Shown here: positions 33,673-46,906 of the stretch, in pieces | Layout of the letters: each line of letters opens with the position of its first letter | Position numbering within the stretch: the stretch's first letter is position 1 | Origin: Diphasiastrum complanatum | Taxonomy: Eukaryota > Streptophyta > Lycopodiopsida > Lycopodiales > Lycopodiaceae | DNA length: 64,000 nt | Assembly (NCBI GenBank): GCA_029204225.1 | Contig: CM055113.1 | Span: 25,843,462-25,907,461 of the forward strand | Reading direction: 5' to 3' | Position numbers and translations under genes: made by a program | The notes under the pieces: generated by a model | Told to the model about the DNA's origin: nothing | Databases searched by the model: none | The model's input: the letters and a program-made list of their open reading frames with translations, nothing else

Positions 33673-36367
33673 TCCACCCCACCTTTATAAAATCCTCGTC
33701 AGATGTCAGATTAAAATAAAGGTGCCTCCCAATTAAAATAACTGTACATTTAAGCTACTTGGCACAGTACTCAATTTATTGGCCACTTTTTTACCAACAT
33801 TGAAGCTGGCACACCACAAGTCGGACGCTCAACTCTTTGTACTAAAAAATTACTTAACTTTAAAATATCACTTTGTTTGGGAAAAGCGTAGGTTTTATAT
33901 CACTTTCGTAAAACCCAAGAACCTTATTAACTGGTGACAGAGGCCTTTCTGTGAAATGTTCGCCCTTGTCGCTTCTGACTTCTGACATTGGAACACCTTT
34001 GAGCTCCTGATTTGTCCTTGATGCACTTTCTGTAGAGCTCCCTGAGGTCCACATTTAATCAATTCCGCACAGGTATCAGGGCTCCATGAGCCAAAGGATT
34101 TATCGTTTAATTGCCCACTTTATGGTCCACTCTGTGCCTTGTTGCTTCTGCACCTTGATTTCTCTCCTTGTCCCAGCCTGTTCTTGATACTTTTCATTTT
34201 TGGTTCTTTGAGGTAGGCAAAGTTTGAGTACTCCACAATGCACCTCTCACTTAGCTTGAAGTAGCTGTCTTTGGATCAATCCAAATGTAACCATTGACCT
34301 CGTAGAGAGCCAAAGGGTCGCACCAGTTTGATTCGCATACAAACTATCTCTTCAAGTTTGTTTGAAGAACCATGTCCGTCGCGCAACACACGACTTTCAC
34401 AATTCCATCACTGGTCAGTTGCCTCACAGTCAAAACAAGAAGTGTACACCGAGCTTGGCTTCAAGTAGGTCTCTTTGGATCAGACACATGCACCCAAAGT
34501 TTGCACTAGTCCGATCTCAACACGAACTGTCCCTTAGCGTTCGTTCGAAGTACCAAGTCTCTAATGCAAGACTCAACTTTCACAGTTCCTTCATTGATCA
34601 GCTGCCTTACACGTAACACAAGCCAGGTACTCATATGTTTTCTCATCATTGTTGGTCCAGAGAAAGCCTATAACAAACTTTCCATTCCGCAACAAAAACT
34701 TGTCAACTTATTAGGTCCAAAGTTTGCCAGTCTCCTCGTATGGCTAGGTCACCTTGAATTTGCCTCCGTTTTCATCAACTTTCATTCAAAACTTGGCCCA
34801 AGAGAGAGGTGTGTGTGGTAGTTCCTCTCTTGCTTATAATATCAGCTGACCGGACTTAGAGTAGAGTTCTTCAGACAAAAATCCTTTCCAACACTTTGCT
34901 TCCCATCTGCTAGGATTATGGCTCGATCCAACTTGTTGCCAATCTCTGAAGAGGATCCTAGTCTTTTCCCTTTTGAGGAAAAACCCAACTGACATTGAAT
35001 ATCACCCATACTCGGTGAGTTTCAGTTCCAAAGGTGGCCGTCCCAAAATGAAGACCAACTGCTCCATAGAAGATCTCCCCTGAAATTGCCCTTTCCAACT
35101 TTTGACTTCCTGCTTGTCGTCGGTGGGCATTGTAGCAAATGAAACTAACCCAAGAAATAGACTAGCCATCCATCCTTTGCAAACATTGAGTCTTTTCGTT
35201 GCCGTTCACATGCGAGTACTTGAACTGCAAATCCGCCCCACAGATTCTGTAGTCCTCGTTGTTTGATGATATCAGCCTTCAAACGAAAGGTCCCTTCTCG
35301 AGCCATCAGCTCCTTGTATCACAAGCAATCATGCAAACCAGACAAAGCACGAGTACTAAGACTCACCACGAATACATACAAGCAAGACACCCAGGCAGGT
35401 TTACTAACAAGTAACAAAGACGAGGTCCCCCTTTGAGATGGTCCTACCAACGGACCTTTGCCTGACCGCGCCCATACAAATCGATCACAGAATCAGCCCA
35501 CATAGGACACCCCTCCAACTATCCGTGCTTTCACCATTAAGCAGCACATTGCCTTAGTCACGCCCCACCACTTTTTGGCCGATAGCCCTTATAGCTAAAC
35601 GATCGGTAGCTATCCTGCACCGGCAGCTAACCACCTGTGCTTTACACCTGAATTCGAGCAGCATCTCTGTATCAATGGTTAACCCGTACAGTTTGAATAT
35701 GTCGCCCCGCACCTCACAAGGCACCGATCGTGCTTACACCAACCTAATGGCAGCACACTGCCTCATCTGTCATACGTGCAGACAGCGCTAGGGCCGAATC
35801 GCAAGAATTGACCGTGCTTGCACCTCAAAGAGCCAAAAATGAAAAGTATCAAGATCAGGCTGGGACAAGGAGAGAAATCAAGGTGTAGAAGCAACAAGGC
35901 ACGGAGTGGACCATAAAGTGGGCAATCAAACGATAAATCCTTTGGCTCAGGGAGCCCTGATACCTGTGTGGAATCGATTGAATCTGGAGCTCAGGGAGCT
36001 CAACAGAAAGTGCATCAAGGACAAATCAGGAGATCAAAGGTGTTCCAATGTCAAAAGTCAGAAGCGACAGGGGCGAACATTTCACAGAAAGGCCTCTGTC
36101 ACCAAATAAGGTTCTTGGGTTTTACGAAAGCGATATAAAACCTACGCTTTTCCTTGACAAAGTGATATTTTAAAGTTAAGTAATTTTTCAGTACAAAGAG
36201 CTGAGCCTCCGACTTGTGGTGTGCCAGCTTCAATGTTAGTAAAAAAGTGGCCAATAAATTGAGTACTATGCCAAGTAGCTTAAATGTACAGTTATTTTAA
36301 TTGGGAGACACCTTTATTTTAATCTGACATCTGATGAGGACATCAGATTCTATAAAGGTGGGGTGGA

Positions 36368-37571
36368 TGTTGTAAAGCTACCTTTACAAGCTTTACTTCC
36401 AGTGCCACTGGCGCCAGCATTGTCCGTGGCGCCAGCAGCGCCCTTGCTGCTCCCGACGCTACTATGACTAGAATCCAGCCGGCGCCAAGTTCCTATGGGT
36501 GAAAATCTTTGATTGGTTCTAGCGAAGTCCAAAGAGCTTAGATCGATGTGCAATCACCTCACATGATCTAGGCATGATTAAAGGAAGCCTGGGGATCAGT
36601 AAAATATAGAGAGAGAAAATGACTTTCTAGAGAGAGAAAAATGTGCTTTACCAGCCTGGGTAGACTGCTTGGTATGAGGGGGGGTAATCCCACCAATACT
36701 ATAGGGGAGTGCGGGTTGCGACTCAGGGCGAGCTCCAACCAAGTCTCAGCCTCCCTTGCTGGAATGTTGTCCTGGCACTCGCCTTGGCATGCCAGCTCTC
36801 CGGAGACTAGGGTCGGTCACACACTTGAAATGTAACCTTCTCAGATTTATCAATAAAGTGGGATTTTTTTCAAACTAATTCTGATTACCTTCTGGGTTTC
36901 AATGTTCGGTAAAAGCGCCAGTTCTAAGGCCACTTAAAATTTTTTAAGCTGGCACATAGCTAAGGGTCGTATCCCGGGACGCCAGTGGTATGCCGTCGAG
37001 ACTATTCGATTCATGGCGCCAGCGGTATGCTGTCGGGACCATTTGGTCCAGGACCTGGTTGTCTCCATATCTGTCGCGGCTTGTGGTTCTGAGTGTTCCT
37101 TGCATGAACGTGAATGGGTTAAGCTCTTGGGGAACGGGCTCTAACCTGTCGGCTAAGTTGGATGGCTTGCTTGGGCGGAAGTTACCTATTTATGGCTGTC
37201 CAGTCTGGCGTGGCGCCAGGTTGGCTTCTAGCGCTTGTGACGAAGCTTTCAGTTGGTTAAGTCTGATGTAAGTCAGACCGCTTGCTTGGAATGGATGTTA
37301 CTCGTTTGTAACAAAGCTTCGAGTTCGTTAAGTTTGATGTATGTCGGGCGGCTTGCTTGGAGGGAAGTCACCCACATCGGGACCCCCGATCTGGCATGGC
37401 ACCAGGTTGGATCTCAATGTTGGTTTTCGGAACTTCAAGTTGGTTAAGTCTGATCGTTGTTGGCGAGTTGGCTGCTTGTATGTCAAGTGGGTTTGGATGG
37501 CAAGAGTTGAAGGCTGGGAAGCTAAGTTGTGGTTCCCGGCTCCCTTTGGGATGCCTGCGCTACAATACACA
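36368..37571 (+). mobile_element. LTR in the right palindrome arm, copy 2
   Basis: Counterpart of 16,879-18,082, in inverted orientation to the left LTR, preceded by the purine-rich AAGGTGGGGTGGA. Confidence 0.7.
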
Positions 37572-37861
37572 TGTGCTTACATGCAATGTTGAAATGTATG
37601 CACATGATGAGGAACATCATAGTCAAATTCGAGTGAGAAGCGAAAGTTCTGCAATAGCTTTGCTCGATCATCACCCTTTGCGCAGCACGAATAGAGAGTT
37701 TCAAATTCTTTGCGTGAATTGGCAATGAGAGACCATTCTATAATCTAAAATTTGTATAACGTGACATGTACTCATGTATGCCAGTAGGAAGCAATTTAGC
37801 AAGGGTTAGCATTTCCCAGCCAATTTTAATGCAACTTAAGCATTCAATAATGTACTAGTTA

Positions 37862-39787
<1,926 letters not shown>

Positions 39788-40238
39788 TGCATGAGGATGT
39801 TTGAAGAGCACTATTTAAATCGACTCTAGGTGGAGTGTGTCCTCCCCTAGATATATACCTTGTTGCAAGGGCCTGTCGATCATATGCATGTCTTGTCAGA
39901 CGAAGAAAATAGAAGCTAACCATTTATTTTGTGTTGAGATCTGTGTCTTGAAGTTTTAACTTCAAGAGTAGTTCGCTCTTCGGTTGATGGAACCATCATC
40001 TAGATGCCATTTGTAGACAATACCACTTCTACTGGAACAATGATCTTATAAGAGCTAAGTGAGTAGCTACTACCTGACTTACAATTCTGTCATTGAATAT
40101 GATTGCTAATCGGCCCTGGTTATTCTCGTCTTGTATTTAATTCCATATTCTAGCTATACCAAGATTATAATGTGTAAATTGAAACGAAATTTGGGTGTAC
40201 ATTTCTAAGTAACTTGAAATACTGGCCATGTGGCCAGT
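39788..40238 (+). repeat. ~450-bp dispersed repeat (also at 58,797-59,236)
   Basis: Matches 58,797-59,236 in the same orientation over its whole length with scattered substitutions and small indels. Long shared words include TCTTCGGTTGATGGAACCAT, TTTCTAAGTAACTTGAAATA and TTGCAAGGGCCTGT. No open frame is conserved between the two, so it looks like a noncoding element or shared gene-flank sequence. Confidence 0.88.
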
Positions 40239-40399
40239 CATGACAGTTTTCATTTCCGTTGAACTTTGAACTACATGGTTATTGTTTCAATGGTTTCACA
40301 AGATCAAGAAAAGGCCTCGTTTGAAGTGGTTGTGTAATTCCAACAAGAAAGATATTATAACTGATTTGAACTTCACTCTGTATGATTTGTAGTTTTAGT

Positions 40400-41445
40400 C
40401 ATGGAGCCCAAAAGCATGGCTAAAGTTCAATAGAACTTCAATGGAATGATTGATTCTTAAAGAGATCAAATTCAAACTTTGTTTGTGGAGAATCAAGTGA
40501 TTCCTTGAGATAGTTAGTTGATGGACATTGTTGTAGGTGTGGAGGGAAGACCTTTGGCACCACAAGAACAATTGAGGTATGATAGGAGGGCAAAGAAAGC
40601 TCTTCATGAGATCAATTGAATGTGACTAATGAACTTCTCAAGGAAGTTGGTAAGTGCACTACATCTAGTGAGGCTTGGGAATCTCTAAAGAAGGTTTTTG
40701 AGTCCAAGTATACATCAAGAGTCCTAACTCTTAGGAGGCAAATCTTTGGAAGATTACAAAAGACGGATGAAAGTGCTCATACTTTTTTTTTTTAGGGTTA
40801 AAGCATTCAATGATGAGTTGGCGTGTATTGATGAAAGCATTAAGGAGATAGGACTTGTTCAAGTAGATTAAGTTCTTAATGGCTTGTTGGATGATCATGC
40901 TAATATTGTTCAAAGTTTTGCTATTCAAAAGACATTTATAGGTATGGAGTACTTGTAAGAAATCTCAAGTTGGAGAGGAGGAGGATATGTTCTCAAGTTG
41001 GAGAGGAGGAGGCTATGTTCTCAAAGGGCAAGTTCAAGGGCAAGAGTAAGGGCAAGTGGTGTAAAGGACAAGATCAAGGTGAGCCTTCTACTTTTGTTGG
41101 CAAGAAGAAAGATAGATCTAAGCTAAAATGTTTCTATTGTGGAATCAAAGGACATTTTGCTAGTGAGTGCTTCAAGAAGAAAAGAGATCAAGGTGAAACG
41201 CAAGGCAATTTCATTTTTTATGAGGATGGTGTTAATGAGCAAAATTGAAGGGATTCTTTTTTTATGTCTTCTTGTTTTTTAACCAATGAAGGAGATATGG
41301 ATCCATGGTGGATTGATAGTGGAGCAAAATTTCATATGGCATGTCACAAAGAGTACTTTCACTTCTTGGGTGCCTTATGAAGGAGAGAAGAAGGTCATCA
41401 ACATGGCCAATGGTGGTAAAGTTTTTATCAAGGTGCATTACTTTT
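40400..41445 (+). pseudogene. copia gag-protease fragment
   Basis: Degenerate plus-strand copia Gag: YDRRAKKALHEIN, TNELLKEVGKCTTSSEAWES and ESKYTSRVLTLRRQIF, then stops and frameshifts. From 40,970 an open stretch carries a basic linker and the knuckle CFYCGIKGHFASEC (C-x2-C-x4-H-x4-C). The protease start DPWWIDSGAKFHM keeps the D-S-G triad. Coding breaks near 41,440, where a copia fragment on the opposite strand begins. It is related to, but clearly diverged from, the copia at 646 and 20,044. Confidence 0.8.
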
Positions 41446-41469
41446 TTCTCATATACAAATAGGAATGCT

Positions 41470-43114
41470 TTCTACCTAGTTCAATAGGAGTATTCACTGG
41501 TTTGTAGTCCTGCAACCTAAACCTGTGCAGCAACTCTTTGACATACTTCACCTGTGTTAAACCCACTCCGTGTCCTTTTTGTCACACCTCTACTCCAAGG
41601 CAATAATGCATCAGGCTGAGATCTGTCATCTCGAATTGTTCCATGAGGTCTTTCTTGATCATGTCTATCATCTCTTGATTATTTTCCGTAATAATCAAGT
41701 CATCAACATAAAGAGCAATCAAAGCAACCATACCATCAAAGCATAAAACATATAGATTTGGATCAGAATGTGTTCTCACCATCCCCTTTGAACAAAAATA
41801 GGCATCAATCCTGCTATACCACACACTTGGTGCTTGTTTGAGACCATAAAGTGCTTTCTTCAAGCGACATACTTTATTTTCCTGTCGCTTCGCTACAAAG
41901 CCTTTAGGTTGATCCATGAACACTTCTTCTTCTAACTCACCATTTAGAAAAGCAGATTTCACATCCATCTAATGCAAAGGCCAACCAAAATGTGAAGCTA
42001 AAGCAACAAGTAGACGTAGAGTATTCCACTTACAAACCGGTGCAAAGGTCTCCTTATATTCGATGCCTTTACTTTGCGCATACCCTTTGATCACCAATAT
42101 TGCCTTGTGCTTTGCTATACTTCCATCTGCATGATACTTAGTTCTGTATACCCATTTGCAACTTATGGGTTTCTTGCCAACTGGTGGTTCTACTCAGTCC
42201 CATGTGCTATGCTTAGCAATTGACTCCATCATCTCTCCCATGGCCTTGACCCAAATGTCATCATCCTTCGCTTCACCATAAGTCAAAGGTTCTTTGCTTT
42301 GAATAATGCTAGATAAGAGAGCATAATTTGCTTCATACCTTTCAGGTTGTGTCTTCTCTCTTGTTGATCTTCGTAGCTCTCCCTGGCTAGATGATCCTGG
42401 AAAGTCATCCATGTCGCAGCTCTCCAACAATCTCTCAAACCACTTAGGGAGCTTCCTGTCAGGTGATCGGCTTCCTGGTGAAAATGTATTCAACATTACA
42501 TCCTTCTCCTTGCGTTTATCACCTGCAACTTCAATCCTTCTTGCACCAAAAGGTTTGTCCCTACCTCTCCAACCTGTCTCTTGAGGTTCAGTAACGACTC
42601 CAACATAAAGTAAATTTTTCTTCAAACCTGGTACATAAAGTACCTCCCTGATCATCCTACTTTTGCCATCAGGTAGTTGGATTGAAACGGTGCCTATCCC
42701 CTTGATCTTGCACACCTCACCATTTGCTTCTGAAACAGATGTTCCATTATCCAACACTTTCAAGCTACTGAACCAATTCTTGTTACCTATCATGTGTCTT
42801 GTGGCTCCCGAGTCAATATACCATGCTTGATCATCTTGATTAGATGACAATGCAGATATGAATATGCTAGAGTCTTCAATCTCACCCTCATCGACAAGGT
42901 TACCTACTTGTTTTGGTTTTCCTTTGCCTTGTTCCACTAGGAATTTGCGACATTCACTCTTCCAATGGTCCTTTTTATCACAATGGAAGCACTTGCCTTT
43001 CTTTTTTGGTCTTACTGGAAGATCCCTCGTCCTCCTAAGACTTGGCAAATTGTTGTTTAGACTTCTTCTTGCCCTTGCCTTGTTTCTGGCATGTCGCAAG
43101 TGCTTGATCGTCAA
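41470..43114 (-). pseudogene. copia protease-RT with integrase deleted
   Basis: One minus-strand frame runs from 43,114 to 41,582 broken only by two stops. In order: knuckle CFHCDKKDHWKSEC; protease DQAWYIDSGATRHM (catalytic D-S-G present); VLYVPGLKKNLL; then directly an acidic and basic linker (ELRRSTREKTQPERYE) that normally follows integrase; then RT with CKWVYRTKYHADGS, KGYAQSKGIEYKETFAPV, MDVKSAFLNGELEEEVFMDQ and LYVDDLIIT. The pre-integrase and integrase core are missing, apparently in frame. A TGA (about 42,185) and a TAG (about 41,970) replace sense codons, and another stop is at 41,582. Coding ends near 41,470 in PVNTPIELG. Confidence 0.85.
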
Positions 43115-43142
43115 TATTTTGACATCTAGCTTTCACCATTTC

Positions 43143-43769
43143 TCACCGTTGTTCTTCCTGCATCAAGATTCCTATGAGCTCGTCAAAGGTTGGCAATCTT
43201 TCTCTTGATGCTATTCTGCTCACAAACATCTGATAGGATTCTACAATGCCGCACAATGCATTGTGCACCAGCTCCACATCACGTATGTGCTCACCAATAG
43301 AATGCAGTTCATCTCTCATTGTCTTGATTCTGGTCATGTACGTCTGAATGTGCTCTCCTTGTTCCATGCGGGCACTATTCAACTCTGACTTCAGAAACAT
43401 GATTCTTGACGGATTTGACGTCTCGAATTGCTCCTTTAGCACATCCCATGCCTGTCTGGGTGTAACAACATCACAAATGTGGATAATGATGTGATCCTTC
43501 ACTGACAAGTTAATGAAGGTCAAAGCTTTCCTCATCTTTTTATCGAACACTTTGATATCCGGTTCATTTGGCGGCCTTCTCTCATTACTTGTGATGACTT
43601 CCCACACGTCTTTCTCCATCCGTACGTTTTTCATTTTGAATTTCCACACTGCATAGTTAGAAATCCCGTCCAATTTGCTACTTTCACTCAAAATGGACTC
43701 TCCCATATTTGTCATCGCAAAGCTGCTTGAAGCTTCTGTCGTAGGCCAAAAACAGTATGTTGAGGCCAA
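43143..43769 (-). pseudogene. copia Gag N-terminal domain
   Basis: Open for 208 codons: KLDGISNYAVWKFKMKNVRM, VFDKKMRKALTFINLSVKDH, RQAWDVLKEQFETSN, QYLMTRIKTM-like YMTRIKTMRDELHSIGEHI and LPTFDELIGILMQEEQR. This is the UBN2/copia Gag domain, well preserved. A frame break near 43,120 separates it from the knuckle-protease frame, so it is the first part of the same minus-strand element. The likely start is one of the methionines at 43,769-43,700. Confidence 0.82.
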
Positions 43770-44240
43770 CAGTGATGTTAGAAGTTGAAAATAATGACCT
43801 GCATTTTTTCCCTTTCCAGGCCACTCGCCGCTTTTCCACCAATTTGAAAGCCAAATCGGCGTCGCCTTCCGAAATGCACTCAGTTGTCGACTCCCAACAA
43901 CTTGCCCAATGAAATGGTGAAATCACTTAGGGCGCACTCCGAACACTTTCTTTGCCGCAATCACTCTGTTTTGCTGTACCGTACTTGCAGGTACAGTCTG
44001 GATGCCCTTTGTTTGGGGGTTATAGACTTTTGTTTGGGTCAAAACGGGCAAAGGACCCAAAAATAGGGACTTTTCTAGTTTTTGAACTGTTTCTTTACCT
44101 TGAAGAAACTTCACTCTTCACTTGTGAAGGGACCCAACTCCAATTTCAATATGAAAATTTTTAATGAAGTTGAAGGCCAAAATGCACTTCACTTCTTCAG
44201 GGCCCTCTTCAACAACCCTTCAGACTCTAGCACAAACTAG
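43770..44240 (-). other. Leader of the minus-strand copia element
   Basis: Sequence 5' of the Gag on the minus strand. It contains short open frames but no recognisable domain, primer site or LTR end. Confidence 0.35.
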
Positions 44241-44593
44241 TAAGCATGAAACATAAATCAAGACTCTGCTAATTAGGGTAGCATGAATTGGTAATCATGA
44301 AACATAAACAAATGGCATCACAAACGCACACGCACACTCTAAACCCTAAAACCATAACACACATGAGGATAAAAAAAAAAAAAAACATAGTAGAGTGCTA
44401 ATCAAAACTCCCGAACCGTACGGTTATATCGTATTCCAGAATGTCACCACATGCTCCCTCCCTACGGCATTTGGGCTTTCTCATGGAACTTATCGTCCAA
44501 CAAGAAACATCTCAGCCACGTCTTTATCGGAAGAAAACAAGGGCTACACACCTTCCTAGAATTGGGAGTGTTCGTTACATTTAACTCTTTCAT

Positions 44594-44595
<2 letters not shown>

Positions 44596-44673
<78 letters not shown>
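44596..44673. repeat. (CT)n tract in array unit 1
   Basis: About 39 CT units. The equivalent position is only ~18 bases long at 45,343-45,359. Confidence 0.97.
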
Positions 44674-44675
<2 letters not shown>

Positions 44676-45776
44676 AATCTCTCGCTCTCTATTTCTAAGC
44701 ATGAAAACATAACCAATACACAACACATAAACTATGATCTTGTAAATTAAAATAACAGGACTAGGTTAAGATCCTACAAATTAGAGTAGCACAAACTAGT
44801 AAGCATGAAACATAAATCAAGATTCTGCGAATTAGGGTAGCATGAACTGATAATCATGAAACATAAAAGAATGGCATCACACACTCACACGCACACTCTT
44901 AACCCTAAAATCATAACACACATGAGGATAAATAAAAGAAAAAACATAGTAGAGTGCTACTCAAAACTCCCGAACCGTACGGTTAGAAACATATATCAAA
45001 ATTATCGGAATCAGGGTAGCATGAACTGGTAATCATGAAACATAAACAAATGGCATCACACACGCACACGCACACGCACACACACACTCTAAACCCTAAA
45101 ATCATAACACACACGAGGATTAAAAAAACAACATAGTAGATTCCTAACCAAAACTCCCCAACCGTACGGTTATATCCTATTCCAGAATGTCACCAAATGC
45201 TCCCTCCCTATGGCGTTTGGGCTTTCTTATGGAAGTTATCGTCCAACAAAAAACATTTGAACCACGTCTATATCAGAAGAAAACAAGGGCTACACACCTT
45301 CCTAGAATTGGGAGTGTTGGTTATCTTTAACTCCTTCATGATCTCTCTCTCTCTCTCTCCAAATCTCTCGCTCTCTATTTCTAAGCATGAAAACATAACC
45401 AATACACAACACATAAACTATGATCTTGTAAATTAAAATTACAGGACTAGGTTAAGATCCTACAAATTAGAATAGCACAAACTAGTAAGCATGAAACATA
45501 AATCAAGATTCTGCGAATTAGGGTAGCATGAACTGGTAATCATGAAACATAAACGAATGGCATCACACACGCACACGCACACTCTAAACCCTAAAACCGT
45601 ACGGTTATATCCTATTCTAGAATGTCACTACATGCTCCCTCCCTACGACGTTTGGGGTTTCTCGTTGAACTTATCGTCAAACAAGAAACATTTGATGCAC
45701 ACCTTTATCAGAAGAAAACAAGGGCTACACACCTTCCTAGAATTGGGAGTGTTGGTTACCTTTAACTCTTTCATGA

Positions 45777-45807
45777 TCTCTCTGTCTCTGTCTCTCTCTC
45801 TCTCTCT

Positions 45808-45902
<95 letters not shown>
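45777..45902. repeat. (CT)n tract in array unit 4
   Basis: CT runs interrupted by TCTGTCTCTGTC and by CCAAAT, with a pure stretch at 45,813-45,902. The internal CCAAATCTC shows the segment was tandemly duplicated within the unit. Confidence 0.95.
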
Positions 45903-45904
<2 letters not shown>

Positions 45905-46310
45905 AATCTCTCGCTCTCTATTTCTAAGCATGAAATCATAACCATTACACAACACATAAACTATGATGTTGTAAATTAATATAACAGGACTAGGTTGAGA
46001 TCCTACAAATCAAAGTAGCACATACTAGTAAGCATGAAACATAAATCAAGGTTCTGCAAATTAGAGTAGCATGAACTGGTAATCATGATACTTAAATGAA
46101 TGGCATCACACGTGCACATGCACACTCTAAACTCTAAAACCATAACACACACGAGAATTAAAAAAAAAACATAGTAGAGTGCGAATCAAAACTCCCGAAC
46201 CATACGGTTATATCCTATTCTAGAATGTCACCACATGCTCCCTCCCTATGGTGTTTGGGCTTCCCGAACCGTACGGTTATATCCTATTCCAAAATGTCAC
46301 CTACGCACCA

Positions 46311-46906
46311 AGGGAGAAACTCTTCCTCACATGGTTCTGGGGGAGGTTATAATGAGATCCATGATAATTTGACCGTATTCACCCTGATTTTGATCTCATC
46401 ATCAAGGTGACATGTTTTTGATTTGAGGTTCTCAATTCGGACTCTCGATTGGTGTCTCAAAGTAGGGAGATAGATCCTCATTAGGGAAAATATGGGATCA
46501 AAATGGGCTCTTTAAAAAATTTCACTTTAGAGAGAGATTACGTAGAGAGAGAATGCAAACTGGTAACTTTCGGTCGTCCTTTTTTGAGTTTTTGGCCTTG
46601 TCCGATGTTTAACTTGTATGGTTAACTTCAGACATTAGTTAGTTAATCTGGAGATGTAATAACTTCTCTGCATGCTCGTTTCAAAATTCGAGACTAGAGC
46701 TTTAAGGTTGTAAATCTTGATGTGTTGATTGCAAAAATTGAAGCGGGAGTGCAACGAGCATTTTTGAAATCTTTGTATGCTTACAATGAAATATGAGGCG
46801 GGACGATTTTTCAGCGCAACATAGACATTGCAAAAGTAAGGTATGCTAGATCTATTCAGTTTGACTTATTGTAGTGTGAAGCATTTATGGATTTTAGCTT
46901 TCAACA
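46311..46906. other. Single-copy stretch upstream of an unidentified gene
   Basis: AT-rich, no domain recognised. A stretch near 46,720-46,790 reads AKIEAGVQRAFLKSLYAYNE and could be a decayed exon of the following gene. Confidence 0.3.

Larger units (their letters stand above)
19931..37589 (+). repeat. Segmental duplication, copy 2 (~17.7 kb)
   Basis: Direct copy of 533-18,100. It is longer because of about 91 extra A-rich bases near 24,963-25,075. It starts abruptly in the copia leader (the joint reads AAACATTTGGATC against AGTTTGGATC in copy 1). At the right it continues seamlessly into the missing outer part of the palindrome arm (37,590-37,861), so its right flank is original. Confidence 0.95.
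32203..37861. repeat. Complete LTR-containing palindrome, copy 2 (5.66 kb)
   Basis: Left arm 32,203-34,213 and right arm 35,823-37,861 are inverted copies, with a 1.61 kb loop. The outer ends are TAACTAGTACATTATTGAAT and its complement. The arms include about 290 bases outside the LTR, so the inversion copied flanking DNA as well as the retrotransposon. No target duplication is seen outside the ends. LTRs lie at about 32,495-33,672 (minus) and 36,368-37,571 (plus). Transcription through it would give a hairpin RNA with ~2 kb arms. Confidence 0.9.
44240..46310 (+). repeat. Array of ~0.2-0.75 kb satellite-like units with CT tracts and a 12-base palindrome
   Basis: Units share, in order, CATGAAACATAAATCAAG, GGTAGCATGAACTGGTAAT, a CACACGCACACG run, CTCTAAACCCTAAAA, AAAACTCCCGAACCGTACGG, TCCCTCCCTA, GGGCTACACACCTTCCTAGA, and a CT tract followed by CCAAATCTCTCGCTCTC. 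Units vary by internal deletion: starts lie near 44,240, 44,805, 45,000, 45,490 and 46,030, and the second and last lack the CT part. The perfect palindrome AACCGTACGGTT occurs at 44,414, 44,973, 45,160, 45,595 and 46,267. A unit in reverse orientation lies at 63,763-64,000. Confidence 0.9.

Noticed and set aside
533-37589. Two independent insertions of the same elements instead of a block duplication
   Set aside because: The same nested order, the same lesions and the same junctions occur in both copies.
43923-44114. 63-codon minus-strand ORF upstream of copia gag
   Set aside because: Leader sequence; no domain and no copy elsewhere.
45585-45600. CTAAACCCTAAAACC as interstitial telomere repeat
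   Set aside because: Only one and a half telomere-like units per array unit, never a true tandem run.
44451-45979. ORFs of 70-145 codons in the satellite array
   Set aside because: Created by CT tracts and shared between units by repetition; no domain or conserved frame.
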